Assembly: GCA_928212115.1 (NCBI GenBank)
Contig: CAKMRJ010003334.1
Coordinates: 31,464,270-31,528,269, forward strand
From: Lactuca virosa
Lineage: Eukaryota > Streptophyta > Magnoliopsida > Asterales > Asteraceae
Length of the DNA stretch: 64,000 bases
Direction: 5' to 3'
How positions within the stretch are numbered: the first letter of the stretch is position 1; every line of letters begins with the position of its first letter. The notes beneath the pieces are model-generated. The model searched no databases, was not told the origin of the DNA, and saw only the letters and a program-made list of their open reading frames with translations. The position numbers and the translations under genes were made by a program. This document shows positions 33,377 to 44,444 of this stretch, piece after piece.

Positions 33377-34242
33377 TAATGGGTTTTATACATAACAAAC
33401 AAACTTATGTGTGCATGCAACCTTAGATTTTAGGATCTATGTTTTCACTATTAGACATACAAGCATTAAACACAAGAACTAGAAACCCTAGGATGCACAT
33501 GTAATTTTCGAAATTAACATATAATTAGGGTTAGGATACATACCTTGATTGTTATATTGTAATAACAATCAAATCCTTGAAGATCTTGAACTTTGGTAGC
33601 AAGCGCCACAAGTGTCGCGCCTCTAATGGCTCACAAACAAACCTAGCAACCAAGGAATACTTTAGAGAGAGATAAAATAGAGTAGAATTTCGGCCCCTAG
33701 GTTCTTTTTTGTAGTGCATAGGCCGAAATTTAACCCTAAGAGGGTTTATATAGGTGCTAGGAAGGTATTGGATTAGGCAGGTGTATCCAAGATAACCCTA
33801 ATCCCTTAACTTCCTCTTTAAGGCATCCAAGGCACCCTTAGAGCCCAAGGAAACCCTAGGATCACCCTAGAATTCGTTCCCCCCCCCTTTAGGGAGGTTC
33901 TAGAATGCTCAATGCTCAACTATTGAACATTGTCACCTTTAGTCCCTGTAGTTTCAATTAATTCATTTAATCCCAAAATTAATTCCACATTAATTTCTGA
34001 TTAAATATTAATTAAACACTATGATTTCTAATTAATATATTATATCCATAATACATTAACAAATCATTTATCTTGATTTCATATTAATTTATTAACCAAG
34101 TAATAAATTAATAAATCATTCTTCTCTCTCTAACAGTTATCATATTCAATTGTCAGGTTTGAAGGCAACCCAAAAGGACATTGCTACTATCAATTCAAGT
34201 ACATATCAATTATAGTTATGGGCTTAGACACCTAATCCAACA
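33377..34242 (-). mobile_element. Element F 3' LTR
   Basis: 866 bp; the plus strand reads TAATGGG at 33377 where the 5' LTR has TGATGGG, so the terminal CA has mutated to TA on its own strand. It ends CCAACA at 34242, then GTCTCCCACTTGG (reversed polypurine tract). A run of C (33881-33888) differs in length from the partner LTR. Confidence 0.9.
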
Positions 34243-37200
34243 GTCTCCCACTTGGATAAGTCTAATAACTATAGTTGCAAGTATAACTTCAAAAATTGAC
34301 TAACAAATTTTAGCTACCAAAAGTCGTTGTCGAACTCTGACCTAGTCAGTGACTTGTCCTTAGATAAGTTATCAAATATCCCACCATTCTACAAGATATC
34401 GCATAGACATGAGACATGGATTATAATCAATCTATGTCCAAGAGTTGTTTCCCGATTTCCGATTCATGACGACTGACTCAGACTACAATTGAACACATCA
34501 AGTTAGTCCAGGCTTGGTCAAGCGCTTAAGATGTCATCATAAATCATCGAGGGGACCACAGATATCGCTTTTATCCCATTTAGGGTAAAAGGAACGGATA
34601 AACTTCAACTCATATTCTTGTACTATTTACTCATGAAATCACACACAACAATATGTTTTATAACATCAAGTTACTGATGCGTTTACGTATTATCAATGCA
34701 AAAACGACTCGTAAACAACAATTCATGTCTCCGTTTCAAGAATATAAGATATTATCGTCTCAAAATTACTCATGATAAAATCCATGAAGTACTTAACTGA
34801 GTGTGAGTTAATCCAATACTCAAGTTCCTATTTCAGGAGTACTCATGAACACTGCAGCAAACTTGCGCCACGTCTATGCTCTTAGACAATCTACAGTCGG
34901 ATTCATGACAGTCTTAATTCACTACTTACTTCCAAAAGTATGATCGACTGTGGATGTTTGAATAACCTAGTTATTCGGGAAGTAAAACATGCGAAGTGAA
35001 ACACAAGAATAATCTAATTAACTATGGTCTCACAACTTTTGAATATAAATAAAACACTTATTATTTAATCACCATATTAATTAGACTTTATTCATTGTAT
35101 AATGTTTCGAGTAATCAAACTAATACTTGAATTAAAACAATAGTCATGTCATGCTCCAAGCACGCACACTATGTTTATCTATGGTCATTTCTTTGTGAAA
35201 CATATCAATTGAACACATTTCTAATGATGCTCATTTCACAATTCCAAATCCTTATCACAAGTGTAAGAATACAAAATTCTTACCACTACTAGAATCCGTT
35301 AGAGTCTAAACTCATATGCAATGATCCTATTGTAATGTCAAGGCACCAAAGTCACAGAGACTTTGTCAATGATACTACAAAACATTCCATTGGAGATTGG
35401 TTACAAAACAATTCCATGGAAATGAAGTCTCGCATTCAAAGAGCATTCCTTGAACATCCTTCTTGCATTAAAGTTTCTAACTCACACATAGATCTCAATA
35501 TCCAACTCCCATTATGGAAACATTTCCATATTGCCATATAACTATTAACTCTGAACAAGAGTTACCTCTATTCAGAACATGTCAATATGGTTTTGTCCAA
35601 ATTAATACTATACTTCCAAATATCCACAAGCAACCAATCTTTGGTAAACTTCTAATTGTCCTTGACAGTTGTTTAACAACTTTAGTCATATTTGGTTCCA
35701 GCCTTTTTCCCTCTTAATGCCATAGGCATTTGGAAAATCAGAACGAGTGGATATTATAGCCTATGCAATCGATCCTATATGCGAAACATATGGGATCCGA
35801 TACATAATGACATGATATTTGATCAGTCTCTTGCTACAATATTTCCATATGTTGAATTTCCTATGTTGAATCATTTCAACATGATATTCATATATGTCCA
35901 TGACAAATTTTGATTAAAATTTCAATCTAAAACTTTTAAATTTTGAAATGAAGTATTAATTCCCTCTCCCTTAAGCCTTACTATAGCGAAACAATTACCA
36001 AATTCTACAACTTTGCAAATTTAGAACTTTGTTTCCTATAAATTGCATTGCTAACTTGCAACACCTTACATAATAATCATGCTCCCACTAGCATAACAAT
36101 TATGTTCTTACCAACATAACAATTATGCTCCCATTAGCTTTGACATGTACCCAGAAATCAGCTGGACTTCTAGAATTCAATACATATTGACTTTCTTACC
36201 AAAATTCAGATTTCTGATCCACGGTGCTTCGATAAGTCTTTATCTAGGCTTCTCAAACTCATACACCTTTAATTAGACCGCTTATGTGTGTGTCTAAATC
36301 CTTTCAAAACTTATGGCAATAAGTCCCGAATGTTCAAACTATTTGCCATTTCTCACAATTCGAACTATGAGAAGGGATGCCGTAATCATACTCGAATTTG
36401 AGAATGCAATTACCACAACTGCTTACTCTAATCCTTTAAAATCTACTTGTGAAAGTGTTTTTTGCATGAAGTAGAGAGAAACCTCTTACCACTAAGATTT
36501 TATGGTGTATGTGTTCCTATCCATGTTAATTTTGTCATTTCAAACCACCATCATAAGACAGAGTTTATGACAGATTCAAACTCATATGGACTGAACTTGC
36601 TTAATCTTCATTTCTTGTCATCCGGTAGCACAAGGGCCTACCAGCGCTTCCAAGTTATTGAGCAGCTCACCCATACAGATCAATGTACTCTCACTGGTCA
36701 AGGTGCTTTGGCTTATGCAATCAAATGAAAAACCATAGAACTCATAAGCATTACCAACTCAACTGGAATGGGCACAGAAACAAGAATGTGTCGACACGAT
36801 AGGTTATCAACCTTAGGTCGTGTGCTAGTGATTACTAAAAGGTTTATTCTCGGCTGTCTCCTGAAATTTTTTCAAGATCAACAAGACTCCCACTGACCTC
36901 TTGACATATAAGATTCTCTGTCAAAGAACATTCCTCGACAAACAAATATTCAAGAGTTAGTGTGAGTTCTTATCAAGAAAACACTTCATATAATTGGTCT
37001 TAGTTGGTCTTTGTTTTAACCAAAACATCACAACTACCAATTTCAAATGTGCTAGAGCAAGAAAACATTTCTACTCCACATTTCATGAGGTGTTGTAAAC
37101 CTACTTAGAACATGTTACTCAAGGTACAACTTGGAGTAATTAGAGTATAACTCTAAAACTTGACTTTGGAACGAAGTATGACTCGTCTTCTTGATTTAAC

Positions 37201-38003
37201 CATTTCAACAATACATGATTCCTCTTCTCAGTCATATAAATGAACTAAGGTATCCTTAGAGGATCAATTGTGACATGGTTTCATAATCATTAGGATGATC
37301 ATAAAACATGATATTAAAGTACTCTCCTTTCCTTTGATATTGAAGAAACTTTTATCTTTTTGCCCAATGGATTCTTCTTATTCGTTATGCTACACCTTGA
37401 AATTTTCAAGGTATCAGAATTACACTTAATCATATGAGCATAACCACATTCACTGAACTATCAGTGAATCATGACGAATAGACTTATTGTCCTTTGTGGT
37501 GGATCTGACCAGTTCACATCAATGTGTACTAGATCCTTTAATCCTTCACTTGACTCACATATACATGTGAACAAGGAATTAGTTTTTATTTTCCAAAGAT
37601 CAAGATTCTCATACATCACACAATTCAATCGTATGACTCCAAGTTTCTGTCCTATTGAAACTTGGGTGATGAGAATCTTTCCTCACTTGGTAAATTATGA
37701 CACTACCACAAGCGATATAACTTAGAATCAAATCCATTTAACATTGCTAACAATAGAAATATAAACACCAATTTTCATAAATGTCATTGTAGGTAATCAT
37801 AAAGCAAATAAGATAAAACCAAAATTTACGTTATTGATAATGCGCGGAAAACTTGTCCTTACAATGCAAATACATATGAAAACTATGTTTCTATATATTC
37901 CTAAGCAATCTATCATAACTCTTAAGTAACAGCTCCAGATCCTGATCATTGAACCTGTGTCCAAAATCCATTTCTTCAGATTAATACCAACCTTTACTTT
38001 CTC
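34243..38003 (-). mobile_element. Element F body between gag and 3' LTR, non-coding
   Basis: Collinear with the bodies of A, B and C. I looked for the Copia motifs of protease, integrase and reverse transcriptase (YVDD, DVKTAFLNG types) on the minus strand and saw none. GGGATGCCGTAATCATA lies at 36375. Frames up to 88 codons are not shared with other copies. Confidence 0.75.
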
Positions 38004-38870
38004 TTAAGCTTCCTTCATTTTCTTAGATTCTGCAAAACATCAAAATGCAACTTATCACATCATGTATTAAGAATCTATGAATAGAAACTTAATAAAGAGT
38101 TAGATAGTGGACGTACCTGAAGTAGAGTCATACAATTTGACTTTACCGTCTCTAAGATCTCTCAAGTAGTGTGGGCATCTTCGCTTCCAATGCCCCTTCG
38201 ATTGACAATAGAAACAGGTGGACTCTTTAACATTGGCACATGGAACTATCTATGAAATGGCCTTTCTCTTATCGTCAAACCTTTTGACCTTAGCCGATTT
38301 CTCTCCCTTAGGAGAGGAAACCATTTTTGGACTATCACTGTTGCCATCACCAATGTCCATGGAGCTTTGGGAAACTGATCCTTCAGACAAATTTGCTTGA
38401 CCAGTACACCAAAGCATTGCTGCTTCAGCAGCAATTAGAAAATATGTCAGATCAATTAGGGTCATGTCATTTTCAGTCATATAGTAGTCCTTAACAAACT
38501 GACTGTACGACTCAGGAAGCGAGTGAAGAAACAAGTCAACAGCTATCTCCTTTGGGAAAATGACACCGAACATTCCCAATCTGTCAATGCGCGACTTCAT
38601 TTTTACAACATGTTCACACACATAATTTACATCTAGGTGTTTGCATGCCAACAAGGCTTGAGTAATCTTGAACTTTTCAAGTTGACGAAAATGTGGGTCA
38701 GGGAGAATCACTGGAGGAGGTGGAGGAAGAGTTGGAGAAGCATGATTTTCAGTTCTACCATTTGGAGAAGGGAACATTCTTTTACCTTGATCAACATGTG
38801 GAATATCATCTTCAGAAGGAAAAACATTTCCAGAAGAACGAGGAAGACCATTGATGTCTGAACTCGACAT
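38004..38870 (-). pseudogene. Gag-like gene of element F, one in-frame stop
   Basis: The frame 38250-38870 gives 206 residues: MSSSDINGLPRSSG, a Pro-rich stretch LPPPPPVILPDP, then the UBN2-type gag region (LEKFKITQALLACKH, LHSLPESYSQFVKDYY). A TAG at 38247-38249 stops it. The same frame continues into the CCHC knuckle CFYCQSKGHWKRRC (38175-38216) and DSTSG, then a donor CAG|GTACGT (38116), an 87-nt intron ending TTTTGCAG (38030), and a 26-nt exon (38004-38029) coding ESKKMKEA and TAA. Apart from the one stop the gene looks intact, so loss is recent or the stop is read through. Confidence 0.75.
38030..38116 (-). other. Predicted intron at the 3' end of element F gag
   Basis: 87 nt, donor GTACGT, internal CTAAC, acceptor TGTTTTGCAG. 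It is the best-preserved acceptor of the three copies. Confidence 0.5.
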
Positions 38871-40003
38871 CTATAAAGGGAGAAAAGAGAATTCAAGTTA
38901 GTTTATTTTAATCCTTAATTATTAAACCAAAATTTAAATTAAGGCTAGAATCCATATTTTCGAATCGAATTTTAAATAGAGATGTCGTAATCAAATTCGA
39001 ATCTACTTTAGGTAGGTAAGCATTTATCAGTTTCAATCTAATGAAACTCCTAGATCTTTGAGATTCATTGAACTATTTAATGGCATGTTTCATCTCGATT
39101 ATGCTCTCACTTTTGTGACTGGGATGCCGAGGATCACAAACGAGATGTGAATAACCATGAAAATTAGCTTGGTACTCTCGATGTCATTTACCATCTAATT
39201 AATGTGTCGGTTAACCACACACGCTCCATTAATCAATGATAATTTACGAGACACCCATTGCCAACAATATTAGTCCCATATTAGTGTCCCGGTTAACCAC
39301 ACACGCTCCACTAACGACCAATAAGGTGCAATGTGCAATGTCATGGGTTAGCATCAAATTTACATTTTTCCTAAAGTAACTAAGAATGAGATTTTAGAAA
39401 ATAGTTTAGTTACTTTGTAATTCATTATACTTTTGATGAGGATTAATTGTCCTATCGAACCCGTTCGGCTAACGACCCTCCGCCATACAAGAGAGCGGTG
39501 GGTAAGAATGGATACCCAATGGCGGTCATTTTACAGGTCGCTTCCTTAAACTCCCCTTATAGTATGGCTTCGTGAATGAGGCGTAGTAGCGGTTTGATTG
39601 ACCCGTCTTATATATATAGTAATATTAAACCTTTAATGTTACATATAATATAATGGTGTATTTTAAACTTTTAAAACACTAGGGTTTTTTAATTTTATTA
39701 AATTTTCGAAAATTAAAACCATTTAATTAAAAAAAATAAAATTAAAAAAAAGCTTTGATTTAATAATTATCCAAAAATTAACCAATTAATTAAACTACTA
39801 AATCAAAAAAGGATTACCAATTTAAATTAAACAGATTAACTTAATTTAATCCTTTATCCATGGATTTCGAAATTTAGGGTAGGGATATCTTTAATTATCC
39901 AATTAAACAATTAAAAAGATAATTACCAAAAATAACAACCTACTAATTTATTCCTTAGATTTTGAAATCTTCTGCTTTGAGTGGAAGGCAAGGCTTTCAA
40001 ACT
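38871..40003 (-). other. Element F leader
   Basis: No gene. It has GAGATGTCGTAATC (38982), GGGATGCCGAGGATC (39121) and GTGTCGGTTAACCACACACG-type motifs (39204 and 39285), as in A and B. 39670-39960 is very A/T-rich. Confidence 0.7.
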
Positions 40004-40016
40004 GGCTCTGATACCA
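40004..40016 (-). other. Primer binding site of element F
   Basis: TGGTATCAGAGCC, a full match to the initiator-Met tRNA complement, one base from the LTR. Confidence 0.92.
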
Positions 40017-40017
40017 C

Positions 40018-40882
40018 TGATGGGTTTTATACATAGCAAACAATCCTATATGTACATGCAACCCTAGATTTTAGGATCTATGTTTTCATTATTAGACATA
40101 CAAGAATTAAACACAAGAACTAGAAACCCTAGGAGACACATGTAATTTTCGAAATTAACATATAATTAGGGTTAGGATACATACCTTGATTGTTATATTG
40201 TAATAACAATCAAATCCTTGAAGATCTTGAACTTTGGTAGCAAGCGCCACAAGTGTCGCGCCACTAATGGCTCACAAACAAACCTAGCAACCAAGGAATA
40301 CTTTAGAGAGAGAGAAGTAGAGTAGAATTTCGGCCATTAGGTTCTTTTTGGAGTGCATAGACCGAAATTTAACCCTAAGAGGGTTTATATAGGTGCTAGG
40401 AAGGTATTGGATTAGGCAGATGTATCCAAGATAACCCTAATCCCTTAACTTCCTCCCTAAGGCATCCAAGGCAACCTTAGAGCCCAAGGAAACCCTAGGA
40501 ACACCCTAGAATTCGTCCCCCCCCCCTTTAGGGAGGTTCTAGAATGGTCAATGCTCAACTATTAAACATTGTCACCTTTAGTCCCTACAGTTTCAATTAA
40601 TTCCTTTAATAGCAAAATAATTCCAAATTAATTTCTGATTAAATATTAATTATAAAATATGATTTCTAATTAATATATTATATCCATGATACATTAATAA
40701 ATCATTTATCTTGATTTCAAATTAATTTATTAACCAAGTGATAAGTTAATAAATCATTCCTCTCTCTCTCTAACAGTTATCCTATTCAATTGCCAGGTTT
40801 GAAGGCAACCCAAAAGGACATTGCTACTATCATTTCAAGTACATACCAATTATAGTTATAGGCTTAGACACCTAATCCAACA
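40018..40882 (-). mobile_element. Element F 5' LTR
   Basis: 865 bp, TGATGGG to CCAACA on the plus strand. The TATA box on the minus strand is in TTATATAGG (plus, 40386-40394). Confidence 0.92.
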
Positions 40883-42324
40883 TAGCGTACTATGGAGGAA
40901 GGATCGCGAATGAGCATTGCGTATGGGGGGTACGTGAAGGTATGCAGGGCGTACGTGGCTGATGGCTAAACCCTAACTTTCAGACTTGTGACCTATTTAA
41001 GCACCCTTAAGTCATTTGGACATCACCCTAGCCAGCTTCCATCACTCTCAATCGTCCCTAAAACCCTAAAATTATTAGTGTGTGTTTCTTGAGCTTGTGA
41101 GTGCCTCAAATATCATAGTCTTGGTGTGTTAGCTAAAGGGAACAAGTGGAAGCAAGATTGAACGAGGGAAAGGCTTCTAGATCTTGCATTTAGAGTAGCT
41201 TAGGAAGCTTGTGGAGGTAAAGAGCTTCCTACTTGGTTATCATTGTCATTTATAGAGCTTGGGTTTTCTATGTAGTCCCCTTTTGAGTTCATGAATCATT
41301 TCTTGGGAGTTTGAGCAACTCCAGGGATTAGGGAGGGTAAATCTGAGGTCCTCTAGCTTGTTCATGTTATAAAAATGTAGACTTGTTGGTTATTTTGGCC
41401 GCATGCATGAGTTAAGACCCTTGGAAAGGTCTTAATAGGTTGGAAACAATTGTTGGGAGCATATTGGGCATGCAAAGGCATAAAGTTGCCAAATTTATGC
41501 CTTAGGACTCTTCAAATGACCTAAATCTGAGTTTGGAGCGTAAGGTCTTCATATATTAAGCACTTAATAGAGGATGCGCTTATTGTGTTTGTACGCTGGG
41601 CGTACCAACCTGTACGTTGCACGTACAACCAAAGAACCCAGTACGCTTAGCGTACTTCTGATGAACGTCAGGCGTACGCTCAACTATGGCAGTTAGGCTT
41701 TGGTGGGCTTTATGGACCATTTGGACTTCCCTTAGACTTGGGCCTAGACCGTTAGGATAATGTTGTACCTTAGGAATTGCTTTGGGTTTTTGGTGCTTTG
41801 TTTGGGCCTTATTGGGTCATGTGGCCCATTATAGTTTGGACTTTGATCTTGGGCCCATTATGGTAGGATAGACTTTTGGGCTTGACTAGTGGGCCAAAGA
41901 TTATGATGTTGGGCCCTTAGCTGATTTATGTCATAAATCTAATTAGGTTAATTTGTACATTTATATAGTTAGAGATTTGGGATTGTATTCGCGCAACTAT
42001 CGTGTTCATCAGACTGAGGTGAGTCTTCTCACTGAACTCATGGATCGAAGGCACCAAGGCCGTCCCATTAATTGATATGTTATGTTAGTCTTAGAGTATG
42101 TGATGGTTTTCTACTTGATCTATATGCAGAATTATGTAAAGACCATGGGAGGAGCCCATGGAACTCGGTAAGACCATGGGAGGAGCCCATGGCTCGGGGA
42201 TGTAAGACCATAAGGGAGCTCATGGCATTCCAAATGAAGATCATAGAGGGAGTCCATGTCAATCTTGTATGTTTGTGTGCATGGCATTATGTAATTTTAT
42301 GTTATGGTGTTTTGGGAAACTCAC

Positions 42325-42338
42325 TAAGCGTATGCTTA
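42325..42338 (+). promoter_or_regulatory. Conserved LTR stem-loop in H
   Basis: AACTCAC then TAAGC-GTAT-GCTTA, followed by an 8-T run and TTTCAGGTAC (42354-42363). Confidence 0.55.
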
Positions 42339-42783
42339 CAATTTTTTTTGTTGTTTCAGGTACTTCTAGCTATAAGGGCAAGGGCCCGGCTTGATGGTGC
42401 AGCGTGCACTCTCCAGAAATTTTCCCACTTGTTATTATGAACACTCTGATCTTTCTGAATAATATGTTGATGTATCGTAATTTGGAAACAATTGTGATGG
42501 GAATTTCTAATTATTAAACATGGGTTGTTAATGTTTAAATGATAAATTTTACTTGGAATTTTGGGCCGTTACATTTTATGTTTCAGGTACTCCGGTTTTT
42601 AAATGGAAGGGCTCGGGATGATTGCAGAGCACACACCACATGTTTCCGCTTTCTGTGAGTTACTCTGATTTGTCGATGTTTTGCTAAAACTTAGTTAATC
42701 TGGTTTTATGGGAAAGACATGTATTAACGATTTATTAAGCTAAAAACAAAAAAAATTTATGTCATGATTTTTGGTTCGTTACA

Positions 42784-42899
42784 CTACCGAAGACGATGAG
42801 GATTAAGACAATACTCGATTTGAAAGCCTATTCCATAAGTCAACATTTCTCGAACGTCACGCCGCTCGGTGTTTCCGCCACTAGTCTGAGGGTGTGACA
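42784..42899 (-). mobile_element. Gypsy LTR scrap
   Basis: On the minus strand it starts TGTCACACCCTCAG and continues GGCGGAAACACCGAGCGG, a common Gypsy LTR start. It is cut by the end of LTR G at 42783. Confidence 0.5.
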
Positions 42900-43733
42900 C
42901 ATTCACATCCAATAGCTTCGCACCCATGTAACCCATCGCATCCAAACATCCCATTGGAACGAGTATTCCGTCTAAACCAAGTAGCTTTCGCATCCATGCT
43001 ACTTTTGCATCCAGGTAGCCTTCGCATCCAAGCCCATTAGAACCAACAAGTAACCCAACACAAAACAACAGCCTATCAGATCGCATTCCAAGAGTCTGAT
43101 TCATATCTATTTACTAAATATTGTGATGGCTTGCGATCTTTCGCATCAGATGGCATCCAATCACACTTTGAGGCTTGCATTCGCATCTGAAAACATTAGA
43201 TGACGATTCATTAAAACCATTCGCACTCAATCGCAACCAGTCATAACTAAGGCTTGGCTCAGAACTTGAACTCACTTCGGACTTGGAATTCATCTCAGAA
43301 TTAGAACTCATCTCGGACTGTGAACTCATATTCGTATCATTCCCTCCTTCTTCGAAAGGAATTGTCCTTAATTCCCTAAGGACTTCAAACGTTGTTATAC
43401 CATATAAGCCTTTCATACGAATCTTTTGACTTGGCCTCTTTTTTCACTTGCTTCAATAAATTCCTCTTCGGCCAGGAAATTGATTTTTTCAAAAACTTCC
43501 CCTTTCCCATCAGTGTCGTAGATAGGAACGAAATCTTCTTCCTCCTCTTCTTCCTCTGCAATTTCTTCTTCCTCCTGAATATCTTATCCAATATATAACT
43601 TACGCAACATTTTTTTAACAGGTTATGAGATCAACAAAAGCAAAAATCAAAACTGAAATCTAACAAATTATTTTTAAAACACGATAGAAAAAATCGATAC
43701 TAAACTCTAACAAAAACTTGGCAAAAAATTTTA
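42900..43733 (-). other. Unit J, left copy: Ser/Glu-rich frame downstream of a primer site
   Basis: On the minus strand, below the primer site, comes an acidic stretch (43480-43580, runs of Glu and Lys) and then a frame (43114-43416) with SEMSSNSEMNSKSEVSS. After this are repeated GGATGCGAA/TTCGCATCC motifs. The same order occurs at 46635-47040, about 85% alike by eye. It reads like the 5' region of a retroelement gene, but I recognise no family; an endogenous pararetrovirus or a non-autonomous LTR element are both possible. Confidence 0.45.
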
Positions 43734-43745
43734 GCTCTGATACCA
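43734..43745 (-). other. Primer binding site of unit J
   Basis: TGGTATCAGAGC on the minus strand, a perfect 12-base match to the initiator-Met primer site. TGATGCGAATACC on the plus strand begins four bases further (43750), so an LTR end (..CGCATCA) is likely there. Confidence 0.8.
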
Positions 43746-43749
43746 CATA

Positions 43750-44444
43750 TGATGCGAATACCGGGGGGGTGATTTCTTTTTGGATTTTCTGATTTTACGA
43801 ACGCATCGGAAAATAAGAATAACGATAAGAAAATAAGAACAATGATAAAAGAACGATAGGAAAATAACAAAAAAATGGATAAATTTGATAGACAACCTAG
43901 ATCTATAGATTAAATATCGGATGAAAACAAGTTAAGACCTATTAACTTGGATTCTTATCAAGATCAGGAAATCATCCGTCAAAAGATATTTGATGACAAG
44001 TCAAGACCTATGGACTTGAAATCGAGCCACGAATGAGAAACGCGTCCCAAACAATGACAACAATTTGAATTATACGCAATAATTCAAGAAAGCAAGAACA
44101 AACGTTCAAAATTCAACTTCAATCATCATTCATCGATTACAATGTTTTAGTGGGCTATTTATAGCGTTACAAGCTATTACAAAAATAAAGGAAACTAATT
44201 AATGAAAAGGATTCTAACTAATAAAAGCTTAAATGAAAATAAGATAAAATAACATAAAATTGTTCCCAAAAATAAGGTAGAGTCTAGAATGTTTGTCCTT
44301 AAGAAATCATGCAAAAGTCCACGTGTTTGGAATTGCTCCCAACCAACTTTCGCATCCATCATCAGTTTGTTTGCATCCAATTGTTGCTCACATCCACTAC
44401 TCGTTTGCATCCAACAACATCGCACCCATGTAACCCATCTCATC
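43750..44444 (-). mobile_element. Unit J LTR-like region, outer border unresolved
   Basis: Lies upstream of the primer site on the minus strand. It has GCTATAAATAGC (44154-44165) as a TATA box and about 400 bp of likely R-U5 with tandem ATAAGAATAACGATAAG-like repeats (43807-43865). The upper end merges into TTTGCATCCAAC repeats without a clear TG border, and LTR K interrupts it at 44445. Confidence 0.45.
44154..44165 (-). promoter_or_regulatory. TATA box of unit J
   Basis: GCTATAAATAGC, a perfect palindrome, about 410 bp upstream of the primer site. Confidence 0.6.

Larger units (their letters stand above)
33377..40882 (-). mobile_element. Element F: gag-only Copia-like retrotransposon, complete ends
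   Basis: LTRs 33377-34242 and 40018-40882, flanked by a perfect duplication TAGCG (33372-33376, 40883-40887), total 7.5 kb. Order on its strand: 5' LTR, primer site, leader, gag, about 3.8 kb with no recognised protein, polypurine tract, 3' LTR. Its LTRs differ in sequence from A-C but share the TGTTGGATTAGG start and the body motifs, so it is a sister family. It is inserted into a GTACGCTTAGCGTAC palindrome of LTR H. Confidence 0.92.
33272..42573 (+). mobile_element. Solo Gypsy-type LTR H, containing element F
   Basis: TGTAACACTCC to GGGCCGTTACA, about 1.79 kb without element F (33377-40882) and one target copy. The flanks are GTTTA (33267-33271) and TTTTA (42574-42578), one mismatch. There is no internal region, so it is a solo LTR. 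It contains clusters of GTACGC..GCGTAC dyads (33338-33376, 40883-40960, 41592-41680), a TATTTAAG box near 40992 and the stem-loop at 42325-42338. Confidence 0.75.
32224..42783 (+). mobile_element. Element G 3' LTR, split by solo LTR H
   Basis: The LTR is 32224-33271 plus 42574-42783, about 1.26 kb. It starts TGTAACATTCGG after the polypurine tract and ends GGTTCGTTACA. TATTTAAA at 32692-32699 is a likely TATA box. A stem-loop lies at 33243-33257, and TTTCAGGTACTCCGG follows after the H insertion (42581-42596). The next bases, CTACC, would be its target copy. Confidence 0.8.
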
